From Mycolicibacterium neoaurum (lineage in GTDB: Bacteria; Actinomycetota; Actinomycetes; Mycobacteriales; Mycobacteriaceae): DNA of 64,000 nt. The position numbers and the translations under genes were made by a program. Each line of letters begins with the position of its first letter. Position 1 is the first letter of the stretch. The stretch lies in assembly GCF_036946495.1 (NCBI RefSeq), contig NZ_JAQIIX010000001.1, positions 62,001-126,000 on the forward strand, read 5' to 3'. Under the pieces are notes generated by a model that made no database searches, was not told the DNA's origin, and saw only the letters and a program-made list of their open reading frames with translations. Below are positions 17,323-25,290 of the stretch, in pieces.

Positions 17323-18108
17323 ATGGCACGTAAGCCGCTGATCGCCGGCAACTGGAAGATGAACCTCAATCACTTCGAGGCCATCGCTCTGGTGCAGAAG
17401 ATCGCATTCGCCTTGCCGGACAAGTACTTCGACAAGGTCGACGTGACCGTCATCCCGCCGTTCACCGATCTGCGCAGCGTGCAGACACTGGTCGACGGGG
17501 ACAAACTGCGCCTGACCTACGGTGCGCAGGACGTCTCGCAGCACGACTCGGGTGCCTATACCGGTGAGATCAGCGGCGCGTTCCTGGCCAAGCTGGGTGT
17601 CACCTTCGCCGTCGTCGGACACTCCGAGCGGCGCACCTACCACGGTGAGACCGACGAGCTGGTGGCCGCCAAGGCGGCCGCCGCCCTCAAGCACGGCCTC
17701 ACCCCGATCGTGTGCATCGGTGAATCCCTGGAGGTCCGCGAGGCGGGCAACCACGTCGAGTTCAACGTGGAGTCGCTGCGGGGCTCCCTGGCCGGCCTGA
17801 AGGCCGACCAGATCGCCCAGGTCGTCATCGCCTACGAGCCCGTCTGGGCGATCGGTACCGGCCGGGTGGCCAGCGCCGCCGATGCGCAGGAAGTGTGCGC
17901 CGCGATCCGCGCCGAGTTGGCGGAGTTGGCGAACAAGGACGTGGCGGCCTCGGTGCGGGTGCTCTACGGCGGCTCCGTGAACGCCAAGAATGTCGGTGAG
18001 ATCGTCGGGCAGACCGATGTCGACGGCGCGCTGGTCGGCGGTGCCTCGCTGGACGGCGAGCAGTTCGCCACCCTGTCGGCCATCGCGGCCGGCGGGCCAC
18101 TGCCCTGA
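17323..18108 (+). CDS. tpiA: triosephosphate isomerase
   Basis: Interconverts dihydroxyacetone phosphate and glyceraldehyde 3-phosphate. The 261-residue TIM barrel shows the N-terminal GNWKMN with Lys12, the catalytic His in VVGHSERR and the catalytic Glu in AYEPVWAIGTG, followed by the phosphate-binding LYGGSVN. Coupled closely to pgk. The operon end is marked by a large inverted repeat about 15 bases downstream. Confidence 0.97.
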   Translation: MARKPLIAGNWKMNLNHFEAIALVQKIAFALPDKYFDKVDVTVIPPFTDLRSVQTLVDGDKLRLTYGAQDVSQHDSGAYTGEISGAFLAKLGVTFAVVGHSERRTYHGETDELVAAKAAAALKHGLTPIVCIGESLEVREAGNHVEFNVESLRGSLAGLKADQIAQVVIAYEPVWAIGTGRVASAADAQEVCAAIRAELAELANKDVAASVRVLYGGSVNAKNVGEIVGQTDVDGALVGGASLDGEQFATLSAIAAGGPLP

Positions 18109-18122
18109 TCTGCCCTGATGGC

Positions 18123-18181
18123 GAGGTGATTTCGGTGAGATCCCGTGCGTCCAGAGCACGTTTTCGCACCGAAATCACCTC
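18123..18181. repeat. perfect 15-bp inverted repeat between tpiA and secG
   Basis: GAGGTGATTTCGGTG at 18123-18137 is exactly complementary to 18167-18181, and a smaller CGTGC/GCACG hairpin sits in the 29-base loop. It may terminate the glycolytic operon. The right arm ends five bases before the secG -10, so it could also bind a regulator of secG, or be a short dispersed palindromic element. Confidence 0.7.
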
Positions 18182-18185
18182 CGTG

Positions 18186-18191
18186 TAGGCT
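18186..18191 (+). promoter_or_regulatory. -10 element for leaderless secG mRNA
   Basis: TAGGCT followed seven bases later by the secG ATG at 18199, so the transcript probably begins at the start codon. The expected -35 position falls inside the right half of the inverted repeat. Confidence 0.5.
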
Positions 18192-18198
18192 GACCGGC

Positions 18199-18435
18199 AT
18201 GGAACTCGCCCTGCAGATCGTGCTTGTCATCACCAGTCTGTTGACGGTGCTGCTGGTACTGCTGCACCGCGCCAAGGGCGGCGGTCTGTCCACCCTCTTC
18301 GGTGGTGGCGTGCAGTCCAGCCTGTCCGGGTCGACGGTCGTCGAGAAGAACCTCGACCGATTGACCCTCTTCGTCATCGGCATCTGGCTGGTGTCGATCG
18401 TGGGCATGGCGCTGCGCATCAAATACAACGCCTGA
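18199..18435 (+). CDS. secG: preprotein translocase subunit SecG
   Basis: Small subunit of the SecYEG channel, 78 residues, with two membrane helices (about 3-23 and 53-73) joined by the conserved cytoplasmic Gly-rich loop RAKGGGLSTLFGGG. The ATG is chosen because a -10 hexamer lies just upstream and because the resulting N-terminus (MELALQIVLV) matches the family. Its place after tpi is the same in M. tuberculosis (Rv1440). Confidence 0.95.
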   Translation: MELALQIVLVITSLLTVLLVLLHRAKGGGLSTLFGGGVQSSLSGSTVVEKNLDRLTLFVIGIWLVSIVGMALRIKYNA

Positions 18436-18449
18436 CCCCCCGGCTCTGC

Positions 18450-18474
18450 ATTATCGGCGCCGCGCACCGATAAT
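18450..18474. promoter_or_regulatory. palindrome overlapping the ppc -10
   Basis: ATTATCGG (18450-18457) and CCGATAAT (18467-18474) are perfect inverted arms with a nine-base spacer. The right arm contains GATAAT (18469-18474), a good -10 placed six bases before the ppc ATG at 18481. A regulator bound here would block RNA polymerase; the alternative is a secG terminator hairpin. Confidence 0.5.
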
Positions 18475-18480
18475 TGAGTG

Positions 18481-21276
18481 ATGGCAGACAGCACCGACAG
18501 CACTCTGGCGCCGATCGGATCGGTGCAGCGCACCAACGTCGGTCGTGAAGCCACCGAGCCGATGCGAGAAGACATCCGGCTGCTCGGTGCGATTCTCGGT
18601 GACACGGTCCGAGAACAGAACGGCGACAATATCTTCGACCTCGTCGAAAAGGCGCGGGTCGAGTCATTTCGGGTCCGGCGGTCCGAGATCGACCGCGCCG
18701 AACTGGCCGACCTGTTCCGAGATATCGACGTCCACCAGGCGATCCCGGTCATCCGCGCCTTCACCCACTTCGCCTTGTTGGCCAATGTCGCGGAGGACAT
18801 CCACCGCGAGCGGCGCCGCGCCGTACACGAGGCCGCCGGCGAGCCACCGCAGGACAGCAGCCTGGCCGCCACCTATCGCAAACTCGATGGCGCCCAACTG
18901 GACGCGAGCGAGGTCACCGAGGCGTTGTCCGGTGCGTTGGTATCCCCGGTGATCACCGCGCACCCGACCGAGACACGTCGCCGCACGGTCTTCGACACCC
19001 AGCACCACATCACCGAACTGATGCGTCTGCGGCTCCACGGGCACACCCGCACCGACAGTGGCCGGGATATCGAAACCGAACTGCGCAGGCACATCCTGAC
19101 GTTGTGGCAGACGGCGTTGGTCCGGTTGTCGCGCCTGAAGATCTCCGACGAGATCGAAACCGGACTGCGGTATTACCCGGCGGCTTTCCTGGATGTCATC
19201 CCGCGGGTCAACGCCGAGGTGCGGGACGCGTTGCAGCAACGCTGGCCGGGCACCGAGGTGCTGGCACAACCGATCCTGCGGCCGGGATCCTGGATCGGCG
19301 GTGACCGCGACGGCAACCCCAACGTCACCGCCGAGGTGGTACGGCTGGCCACCGGGCGCGCCGCTTACACGGCCTTCGACCACTACTTCGGCGAGATCTG
19401 TGCGCTGGAACAGGAACTGTCGCTTTCCTCGCGGCTGGTGCGGACAAGCCAGGAGATGACCGAACTCGCCGATGCGTGTGCCGAGCCGGCCCGCAGCGAC
19501 GAGCCCTACCGTCGGGCGCTGCGGGTTATCCACGCCCGGCTGACCGCGACCGCCGTGCGAATCCTCGATGACCAGCCCGCACTCGAGCTCGACCTTGGCC
19601 TTGAGCCCTACGAGACGCCCGAGCAGTTGCTGGCAGATCTGGACACCGTGGATGCGTCGCTGCGTGACAACGGGTCCGCCGTGCTGGCCGATGATCGGCT
19701 GGCGCGACTGCGGGAAGCGGTGCGGGTCTTCGGTTTTCACCTGTCGGGACTGGACATGCGGCAGAACTCCGAAGTGCACGAGCAGGTGATCGCCGAATTG
19801 CTGGCCTGGGCGGGTGTACACCCGGACTATGCCTCGTTGCCCGAGGGAGCCCGGGTCGAATTGCTGGCCGCCGAGATCGCCACCCGCCGCCCGTTGGTGG
19901 GCCCCGGTGCGGAGTTGTCCGAACTGGCCGCCAAGGAGCTCGGTATCGTCCGGGCCGCCGCGCGCGCGGTGAAAGTGTTCGGACCGCAGGCCATTCCGAA
20001 CTACATCATCTCGATGTGTCAGTCGGTATCAGACATGCTGGAAGCGGCAGTCCTGCTCAAGGAGGCCGGACTACTCGCTGCCACCGACGGCGCCGTCCAC
20101 GCACCGGTGGGCATCGTGCCGTTGTTCGAGACGATCGATGACCTGCAGCGCGGCTCGGCCATTTTGGAGGCCGCGCTGGACCTACCGGTCTACCGGGCTC
20201 TGGTGGATGCCCGCGATGGCCAGCAGGAGGTCATGCTCGGCTATTCGGATTCCAACAAGGACGGCGGCTACCTGGCGGCCAACTGGGCGCTCTATCGCGC
20301 CGAGCTGGACCTGGTGGATTCGGCGCAGCGGACCGGAATCCGGTTGCGGCTCTTCCACGGTCGCGGGGGCACCGTCGGTCGCGGTGGCGGTCCGAGCTAC
20401 GACGCCATCCTGGCCCAGCCGCCCGGTGCGGTGAAGGGTTCGCTGCGGATCACCGAACAGGGTGAGGTGATTGCCGCGAAGTACGCCGAGCCGCGGATCG
20501 CCCACCGCAACCTGGAGACCTTGCTGGCGGCCACGTTGGAGTCGACTCTGCTGGATGTCGAGGGCCTCGGGGAGGACGCCGAGGACGCCTACCGGGTGCT
20601 CGACGACCTGGCGGCCCGCGCCCAGCGCGCATACGCCGAATTGGTGCACGAGACACCGGGATTCGTGGAGTACTTCAAGGCCTCGACGCCGGTCAGCGAG
20701 ATCGGTGCGCTCAACATCGGTAGCCGGCCGACCTCCCGTAAGCCGACCACGGCGATCTCTGATCTGCGGGCCATCCCGTGGGTGCTGGCCTGGAGCCAGT
20801 CTCGGGTGATGCTGCCGGGCTGGTACGGCACCGGCACCGCCTTCGAACAGTTCGTCGCCGGTGACGACGCGAAACTGGAGATCCTGCGCGACCTCTACGC
20901 CCGATGGCCGTTCTTCCGTACCGTGCTGTCGAACATGGCCCAGGTGCTGTCCAAGTCGGATCTCGGCCTGGCGGCCCGCTATTCGGAGCTGGTCGCCGAC
21001 GAGGAGCTGCGGGCCAGGGTCTTCGACAAGATCGTCGACGAGCACGAGCGCACCGTCCGGATGCATGGACTGATCACCGGACAGGATGACCTGCTCGCCG
21101 ACAATCCCGCGCTGGCCAGGTCGGTGTTCAACCGGTTCCCGTATCTGGAGCCGCTGAATCACCTACAGGTGGAATTGCTGCGCAGATACCGGTCCGGGGA
21201 CGATGACGAACTGGTGCAACGCGGCATTCTGCTGACGATGAGTGGGTTGGCCAGCGCTCTGCGCAACTCGGGGTAG
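18481..21276 (+). CDS. ppc: phosphoenolpyruvate carboxylase
   Basis: Anaplerotic enzyme that carboxylates PEP to oxaloacetate. The 931-residue protein shows all the marks: VITAHPTETRRR with the catalytic His, GSWIGGDRDGNPNVT, LGYSDSNKDGG, LFHGRGGTVGRGGGP and the C-terminal LRAIPWVLAWSQSR. ATG 18481 is favoured because a GATAAT -10 six bases upstream suggests a leaderless transcript; a GTG lies one codon earlier. As I recall, ppc is at this position in M. smegmatis and M. leprae but absent from M. tuberculosis. With glycolytic genes upstream it places a PEP branch point in one neighbourhood. Confidence 0.96.
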   Translation: MADSTDSTLAPIGSVQRTNVGREATEPMREDIRLLGAILGDTVREQNGDNIFDLVEKARVESFRVRRSEIDRAELADLFRDIDVHQAIPVIRAFTHFALLANVAEDIHRERRRAVHEAAGEPPQDSSLAATYRKLDGAQLDASEVTEALSGALVSPVITAHPTETRRRTVFDTQHHITELMRLRLHGHTRTDSGRDIETELRRHILTLWQTALVRLSRLKISDEIETGLRYYPAAFLDVIPRVNAEVRDALQQRWPGTEVLAQPILRPGSWIGGDRDGNPNVTAEVVRLATGRAAYTAFDHYFGEICALEQELSLSSRLVRTSQEMTELADACAEPARSDEPYRRALRVIHARLTATAVRILDDQPALELDLGLEPYETPEQLLADLDTVDASLRDNGSAVLADDRLARLREAVRVFGFHLSGLDMRQNSEVHEQVIAELLAWAGVHPDYASLPEGARVELLAAEIATRRPLVGPGAELSELAAKELGIVRAAARAVKVFGPQAIPNYIISMCQSVSDMLEAAVLLKEAGLLAATDGAVHAPVGIVPLFETIDDLQRGSAILEAALDLPVYRALVDARDGQQEVMLGYSDSNKDGGYLAANWALYRAELDLVDSAQRTGIRLRLFHGRGGTVGRGGGPSYDAILAQPPGAVKGSLRITEQGEVIAAKYAEPRIAHRNLETLLAATLESTLLDVEGLGEDAEDAYRVLDDLAARAQRAYAELVHETPGFVEYFKASTPVSEIGALNIGSRPTSRKPTTAISDLRAIPWVLAWSQSRVMLPGWYGTGTAFEQFVAGDDAKLEILRDLYARWPFFRTVLSNMAQVLSKSDLGLAARYSELVADEELRARVFDKIVDEHERTVRMHGLITGQDDLLADNPALARSVFNRFPYLEPLNHLQVELLRRYRSGDDDELVQRGILLTMSGLASALRNSG

Positions 21277-21334
21277 TGCGATGTGCCACCATCAAAACCA
21301 CCCGGGCCGTCACCGATGTTCCGCGAGATAACGC

Positions 21335-21378
21335 TTGCACGGTAACCATATTCGGCGTAGACTCGAACATAAGTTCGA
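21335..21378 (+). promoter_or_regulatory. SOS-type promoter with LexA box
   Basis: TTGCAC (21335-21340), a 17-base spacer and TAGACT (21358-21363) form a strong SigA-type promoter. TCGAACATAAGTTCGA at 21363-21378 fits the mycobacterial SOS box TCGAAC-N4-GTTCGA at every defined position. It begins on the last base of the -10, so LexA would cover the transcription start. Confidence 0.85.
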
Positions 21379-21531
21379 ATGCGCCGCGGTTCCCGATCCT
21401 TGGATCTGGCGAGCCGCAGACCGCGACTTCGGTCGCCGCGAGGTTCGACGGTCCCTGTCTGGGGGTCGGGCGGGCTGTGTGTGTTTGATGGTGCCCTTGG
21501 TTGGGTGCTGTGGGGGAAGTCGGTATCCGTT

Positions 21532-22857
21532 ATGGACGCCACCTGTCTGGATTCGTTTGTTGATGCGTTGATCGATGAGCTTGTTCCGGTGTCAACGGAG
21601 AATGATGCCGGGCCGGGCTTGGGTCGGTTGCTGGATTGTCCGCGGCCGGTGGTCGATGACCAGGCGTTACTGGGTGTGTTGGTTGCGGCGGTGAGCGCCC
21701 GGAATCTGCTGGATTTTGTGATCGCTTCGGCGGTGGCGTCGGCTGAGCGGACGGGTGTGCCGGGGCGGCGACACCTGCGCACCGGCACCGATCTGCTCAA
21801 GCTGTTGGGCATGGCCCCGGGTGCGGCGACCCGCGCGGTACGGGTCGGCCGGATGGCCCCGTCTTTGGGGTCGCTGACGACTGCGCAGCGGTTGGGTGGG
21901 ATCGGTATCGAGTTCGCCGACGCCGTCGGCAAAGGTGTCACCCATATCGACGCGCGGGTGCCGTTGTCCGAGGACGATCGGGCGGCGGTGGTGCGCGCGT
22001 TGATGGTGCAGACCACCCCGGCCGAGGTGGCAGCGAAGGCCCGGGCGATCGCCATCGACCGTGTCGCGGAACTGCCAACCGAGGAGCGGGTGGTGCCGGT
22101 CGCCGAAGACACCACGCTGAATGAGATGACCCTGGTCCAGAACGCCGAAGGCCGATTTGCAGTCACCCTCGACCTGGACGTCGGAACCGGGGAAGAACTC
22201 TGTGCGGCGCTGGATCCGTTATGCCGACCGGTCCCGCAACCCGACGGGTCGGCGGACCCACGACCTATCGGCGTGCGGCGGGCGGAGGCGCTCGGGCAGG
22301 TGTTGCGCACCTATTTGTCGCAGTCGAGGCGGCCGATGTCCGGCGGGGTGCTGCCACACGTCACGTTGATCCGACCAGGGGTGGCAGTGGCGCAGGGCGG
22401 TCAGGATACAGTCGATCGGCTCGGGTTCGCCGGACCGGTCAGCGCCGCGACCGCGGACCTGATCGCCTGTGATGCCACGTTGACCAATGTGATCGTCGAT
22501 CACACCGGAGTACCGCTGGACGTTGGCCGGGCCGAGCGGCTGTTCACCCCGGCGATCCGCAAAGCACTCGGGGTGCGTGACGGTGGGTGTGCCCATCCTG
22601 GGTGTGGGCGGCCGGTGTCGTGGTGCGATGCCCACCACATCCAACCCTGGAGCGCCGGTGGCACTACGAGTGTGGACAACGGGGTGTTGTTGTGCCGGCT
22701 GCATCACGGCGTGATCCATCACGGTGGCTGGCGGGTCTACCTCGGTAGAGACCGCCATCCCTGGTTCATCCCACCCCGCACGCCGGGGGAACCCGAACCG
22801 GAGCATCTGCGATCGCACGCCCGCCGCACCATGACCGACCTACCGACCGCCGCGTGA
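21532..22857 (+). CDS. DUF222 / HNH endonuclease (13E12 repeat family)
   Basis: A 441-residue protein of the actinobacterial 13E12 family: a DUF222 helical region (about 1-330) and a C-terminal HNH nuclease domain with HPGCGRPVSWCDAHHIQPWSAGG..VDNGVLLCRLHH, including the two Cys pairs that hold zinc and the catalytic His-His and Asn. The tail is Pro-rich. The start is taken as ATG 21532 (MDATCLDSF); the frame is open to ATG 21379, directly after the SOS box, but the extra 51 residues look non-coding. Several 13E12 genes in M. tuberculosis have SOS boxes, and this one carries an exact match. The substrate and role are unknown; DNA damage response is inferred. Confidence 0.88.
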   Translation: MDATCLDSFVDALIDELVPVSTENDAGPGLGRLLDCPRPVVDDQALLGVLVAAVSARNLLDFVIASAVASAERTGVPGRRHLRTGTDLLKLLGMAPGAATRAVRVGRMAPSLGSLTTAQRLGGIGIEFADAVGKGVTHIDARVPLSEDDRAAVVRALMVQTTPAEVAAKARAIAIDRVAELPTEERVVPVAEDTTLNEMTLVQNAEGRFAVTLDLDVGTGEELCAALDPLCRPVPQPDGSADPRPIGVRRAEALGQVLRTYLSQSRRPMSGGVLPHVTLIRPGVAVAQGGQDTVDRLGFAGPVSAATADLIACDATLTNVIVDHTGVPLDVGRAERLFTPAIRKALGVRDGGCAHPGCGRPVSWCDAHHIQPWSAGGTTSVDNGVLLCRLHHGVIHHGGWRVYLGRDRHPWFIPPRTPGEPEPEHLRSHARRTMTDLPTAA

Positions 22858-22949
22858 CCAAGCCGCTACCAGATCTCGAAGTACCTTGAAAACTGCACAG
22901 TGATAGCGGCCGGACGGCCGATCGCGGACCGAGCCCGGGGGCGGCGAAA

Positions 22950-23321
22950 CTAGAGCCGGGCCGCCCGGCGCAGCTGGGAGACCAGACCACGCACTGCGCT
23001 CTCCGTCACCGCGATCGGGGTGGCGATCGTCTCGCCCAGTTCGACTATCGCTTCCACTCTCGCAACGATGAGCTCGAGGCGTTCCACCATCGCGATGAGC
23101 CGCGGTGCCAATTCGTCGATGCTGTTGATCGTCGAATTGAAACGGTCCAGCGTGACATCGAGCTCGCCGATCGAGTTGTTCAGCGTCACGACGGTGCGGT
23201 CGAGATCGGTCAGCAGAGTTTCCACCTGGACGACAGTGGCGTCGGCGTTCAGCGCTGCCTGCGTCAGCGTCCTGATTCGCCTGGTCGCCGGGCGTGCCCG
23301 ACCACCGCTTCTGTCTGCCAT
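22950..23321 (-). CDS. small coiled-coil protein after pgl (Rv1444c-like position)
   Basis: A 123-residue protein with a basic N-terminus (ADRSGGRARPATRRIR) followed by about 100 residues of heptad-like pattern rich in Leu, Val, Ile, Glu and Asp (VETLLTDLDRTVVTLNNSIGEL and onward), predicted as a long coiled coil or amphipathic helix bundle. There is no signal peptide or membrane helix. It is the last gene downstream of the pentose-phosphate operon on the minus strand, where M. tuberculosis has the uncharacterised Rv1444c. It may be an oligomeric scaffold; the function is unknown. Confidence 0.65.
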   Translation of the reverse strand: MADRSGGRARPATRRIRTLTQAALNADATVVQVETLLTDLDRTVVTLNNSIGELDVTLDRFNSTINSIDELAPRLIAMVERLELIVARVEAIVELGETIATPIAVTESAVRGLVSQLRRAARL

Positions 23322-23376
23322 GAAATCAGTATGCGGTTGAGGGAACCGAATCGGGCGCAGGTGCGTCTGATTCTGT

Positions 23377-23520
23377 ATGGCGAAGTTCTGTTACGGCAGC
23401 CCGCGGCTACATCCAGAACCCGGGTCGGCGCGTGCGGTGGCCGACTACCTGGCCGGATACGGTGAAGCGCTGGCGGACAGTCGGTCGGACTGCTCGCCGG
23501 ATCAGATGGCCGAGGACTGA
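23377..23520 (+). CDS. candidate small protein, 47 aa
   Basis: A short frame (MAKFCYGSPRLHPEP...DQMAED) on the plus strand between two minus-strand genes. Third codon positions are clearly G/C rich, as in the neighbouring real genes, and it has two cysteines and an acidic C-terminus. No good ribosome site or promoter is visible and I do not recognise it. It may be a remnant of a longer gene. Confidence 0.3.
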   Translation: MAKFCYGSPRLHPEPGSARAVADYLAGYGEALADSRSDCSPDQMAED

Positions 23521-23636
23521 CAACGGGTCCGGCTGAGATCAGGCGGTTCGCGGATCAGAGGTGGGCTGAGCTCGGATGCGCCGAGGTCAGAATGGCGATC
23601 AGGAGAGAGCCGAGGTCAGGAAAGAGCCGCGGTCAG
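23521..23636. repeat. short direct repeats downstream of pgl
   Basis: The gene-poor stretch 23322-23632 holds the small frame described separately and, next to the pgl stop, three copies of CCG[A/C]GGTCAG at 23581, 23610 and 23627, embedded in a purine-rich GATCAGG/GGTCAGG pattern. No hairpin terminator was seen. Probably replication-slippage debris. Confidence 0.45.
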
Positions 23637-24352
23637 GACGGCAACTTGCTCGCCGACGCCTTGTCCAGCAGCCACACGGTCTTCTCCCGGCCCACCGCAC
23701 CCGCGGCCGGGACGTCCACCGCGTCGGCCCCACCGATCGCCGCGGCCACCGCGTCGGCCTTCTCTTCGCCGGCCACCACCAACCACACCTCCTTGGCGCG
23801 TCGCACGGCAGGCAGGGTCAAGGTGATGCGCCGCGGCGGGGGCTTGGGGGAGTCGGTCACGGCCACCACGAGCCGTTCGGCTTCGCGCACCGCGGCAGTA
23901 TCGGGGAACAGTGAGTTGATGTGTCCTTCGCCGCCCATACCGAGCAGATGGACGTCGAACTCGTCGGGAAGCAGCCGTTCGTACGCCCGTGCGGCACGTT
24001 CGGGATCGTCACCGAACTCGCCGTCTGACGCGGCCATGGCGTGCACATTCTCGGTGGGGATCGAGATGCTCTCCAGCAGCGCCTTGCGAGCCTGTCGGAA
24101 GTTGCGGTCGGCGTCGTCGTGCGGCACGAAACGCTCATCACCCCAATAGAGATGGACCTTCGCCCAGTCGATGTCCGGGCTGTAACCGGTGACCTGGCGC
24201 AGCAGCTCGATGCCGACAGTGCCGCCGGTCAACACCACGTCGGCGCGGCCACGGTTGACGATGGCCGACGTGATGACTCCCACCAGCCGCGCGGCGGCGG
24301 CCTTGGCGAGTTCCTGCGCATCGAGATAGGTCTCGACCACCTGCTCAGACAT
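23633..24352 (-). CDS. pgl: 6-phosphogluconolactonase
   Basis: Hydrolyses 6-phosphogluconolactone, the product of Zwf, in the oxidative pentose-phosphate pathway. The 239-residue protein belongs to the NagB/Pgl fold: DVVLTGGTVG, VHLYWGDERFVP and the conserved LLGMGGEGHINSLFP are all visible. The start overlaps the end of opcA by eight bases, so the two are coupled. This is DevB (Rv1445c) in M. tuberculosis order. Confidence 0.94.
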   Translation of the reverse strand: MSEQVVETYLDAQELAKAAAARLVGVITSAIVNRGRADVVLTGGTVGIELLRQVTGYSPDIDWAKVHLYWGDERFVPHDDADRNFRQARKALLESISIPTENVHAMAASDGEFGDDPERAARAYERLLPDEFDVHLLGMGGEGHINSLFPDTAAVREAERLVVAVTDSPKPPPRRITLTLPAVRRAKEVWLVVAGEEKADAVAAAIGGADAVDVPAAGAVGREKTVWLLDKASASKLPS

Positions 24353-25256
24353 AGCTCACCCTATCGATTCCCTGGAGTGCTTCGAAGTAGATCTCATCGG
24401 CGTCGAGGCGCCGCATGTCCTCGGCCAGGCAGTCGCGGGTCTCCCGGCGCGCCAACGGAATCTGGGCGTCCGGCTTGCCGGTCCTGGTGAGCGTCGCGGT
24501 GACACCGTCCTGTGGCCGGCTCAGCGTGATCGTCTCGCTGGCGCGGGTGAGCTCGACCTTGAGCTCGCCGACGGCCCGGGTCACCGGGCAGTCCAGCCGA
24601 CCGGCCAGCCAACCGGCCAAAATATCCAGGGCGGGTTCATCTTTGAGTCCGGACACCACGACCTGGGTGATCGGTTCGTGGGGCGCCTGATCGACCGCCG
24701 CCGTCAGCAGGGCCCGCCAGTAGGTGATGCGGCTCCAGGCGAGATCGGTATCGCCGGGGGTGTAACCCGACAGCCTGCTCTTGATGCACGCCAACGGATC
24801 CTCGCCGTTGGTGGCATCGGTGATACGCCGAATCGCCAACGTGCCCAGCGGATCCTGCGCAGGCACCGGCGGTGCGAGATCCGGCCACCAGGTCACCACG
24901 GGGGTGTCCGGCAGCAGGAACGGGGTGACCACGCTGCTGGCATGGTTGGCCAACGGGCCGGACAACCGGAGTACCACCACTTCGTTGGCGCCGGCGTCGC
25001 TGCCGATCCGCAACTGGGCGTCCAGGCGTGCGTCCAGGCTCAACCGGTCGCCGGGAATCACAACGATCACCCGGCACGGGTGCTCGCGGCTTGCCGCATT
25101 GGCCGCCTCGATCGAATCCTCAAGGACCGCTTCGGTATCCGGAGCGATCACCAACGTCAGCACCCGGCCCAGGGTGATCGCGCCGCCCTCCTCGCGCAGG
25201 GCGACGATCTTCTTGTTGATGGCACCGGTATTGGTATCGGGCAGGTCGATGATCAT
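24345..25256 (-). CDS. opcA: glucose-6-phosphate dehydrogenase assembly protein OpcA
   Basis: Partner protein needed for full G6PDH activity in cyanobacteria and actinobacteria. The 303-residue protein starts MIIDLPDTNTGAINKKI and carries the typical VVTWWPDLAP and SRITYWRALL segments. The ATG follows an AGGAGCTCAGCG region; the frame continues open upstream but that part lies within the zwf 3' region in another frame. Placed between zwf (34 bases away) and pgl as in M. tuberculosis (Rv1446c). If zwf is truly broken, this protein would lose its partner unless a second zwf exists elsewhere. Confidence 0.94.
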   Translation of the reverse strand: MIIDLPDTNTGAINKKIVALREEGGAITLGRVLTLVIAPDTEAVLEDSIEAANAASREHPCRVIVVIPGDRLSLDARLDAQLRIGSDAGANEVVVLRLSGPLANHASSVVTPFLLPDTPVVTWWPDLAPPVPAQDPLGTLAIRRITDATNGEDPLACIKSRLSGYTPGDTDLAWSRITYWRALLTAAVDQAPHEPITQVVVSGLKDEPALDILAGWLAGRLDCPVTRAVGELKVELTRASETITLSRPQDGVTATLTRTGKPDAQIPLARRETRDCLAEDMRRLDADEIYFEALQGIDRVSYV

Positions 25257-25290
25257 CGCTGAGCTCCTCGATTCTCCGCGCGTGCACCCG

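Noticed and set aside
21379..21531. N-terminal extension of the HNH protein from ATG 21379
   Set aside because: The 51 extra residues have poor coding character, although the ATG directly after the SOS box cannot be fully excluded.
21277..22949. Mobile element around the 13E12 gene
   Set aside because: 13E12 genes have been called repeats in M. tuberculosis, but no terminal inverted repeats, target duplication or transposase are seen here.
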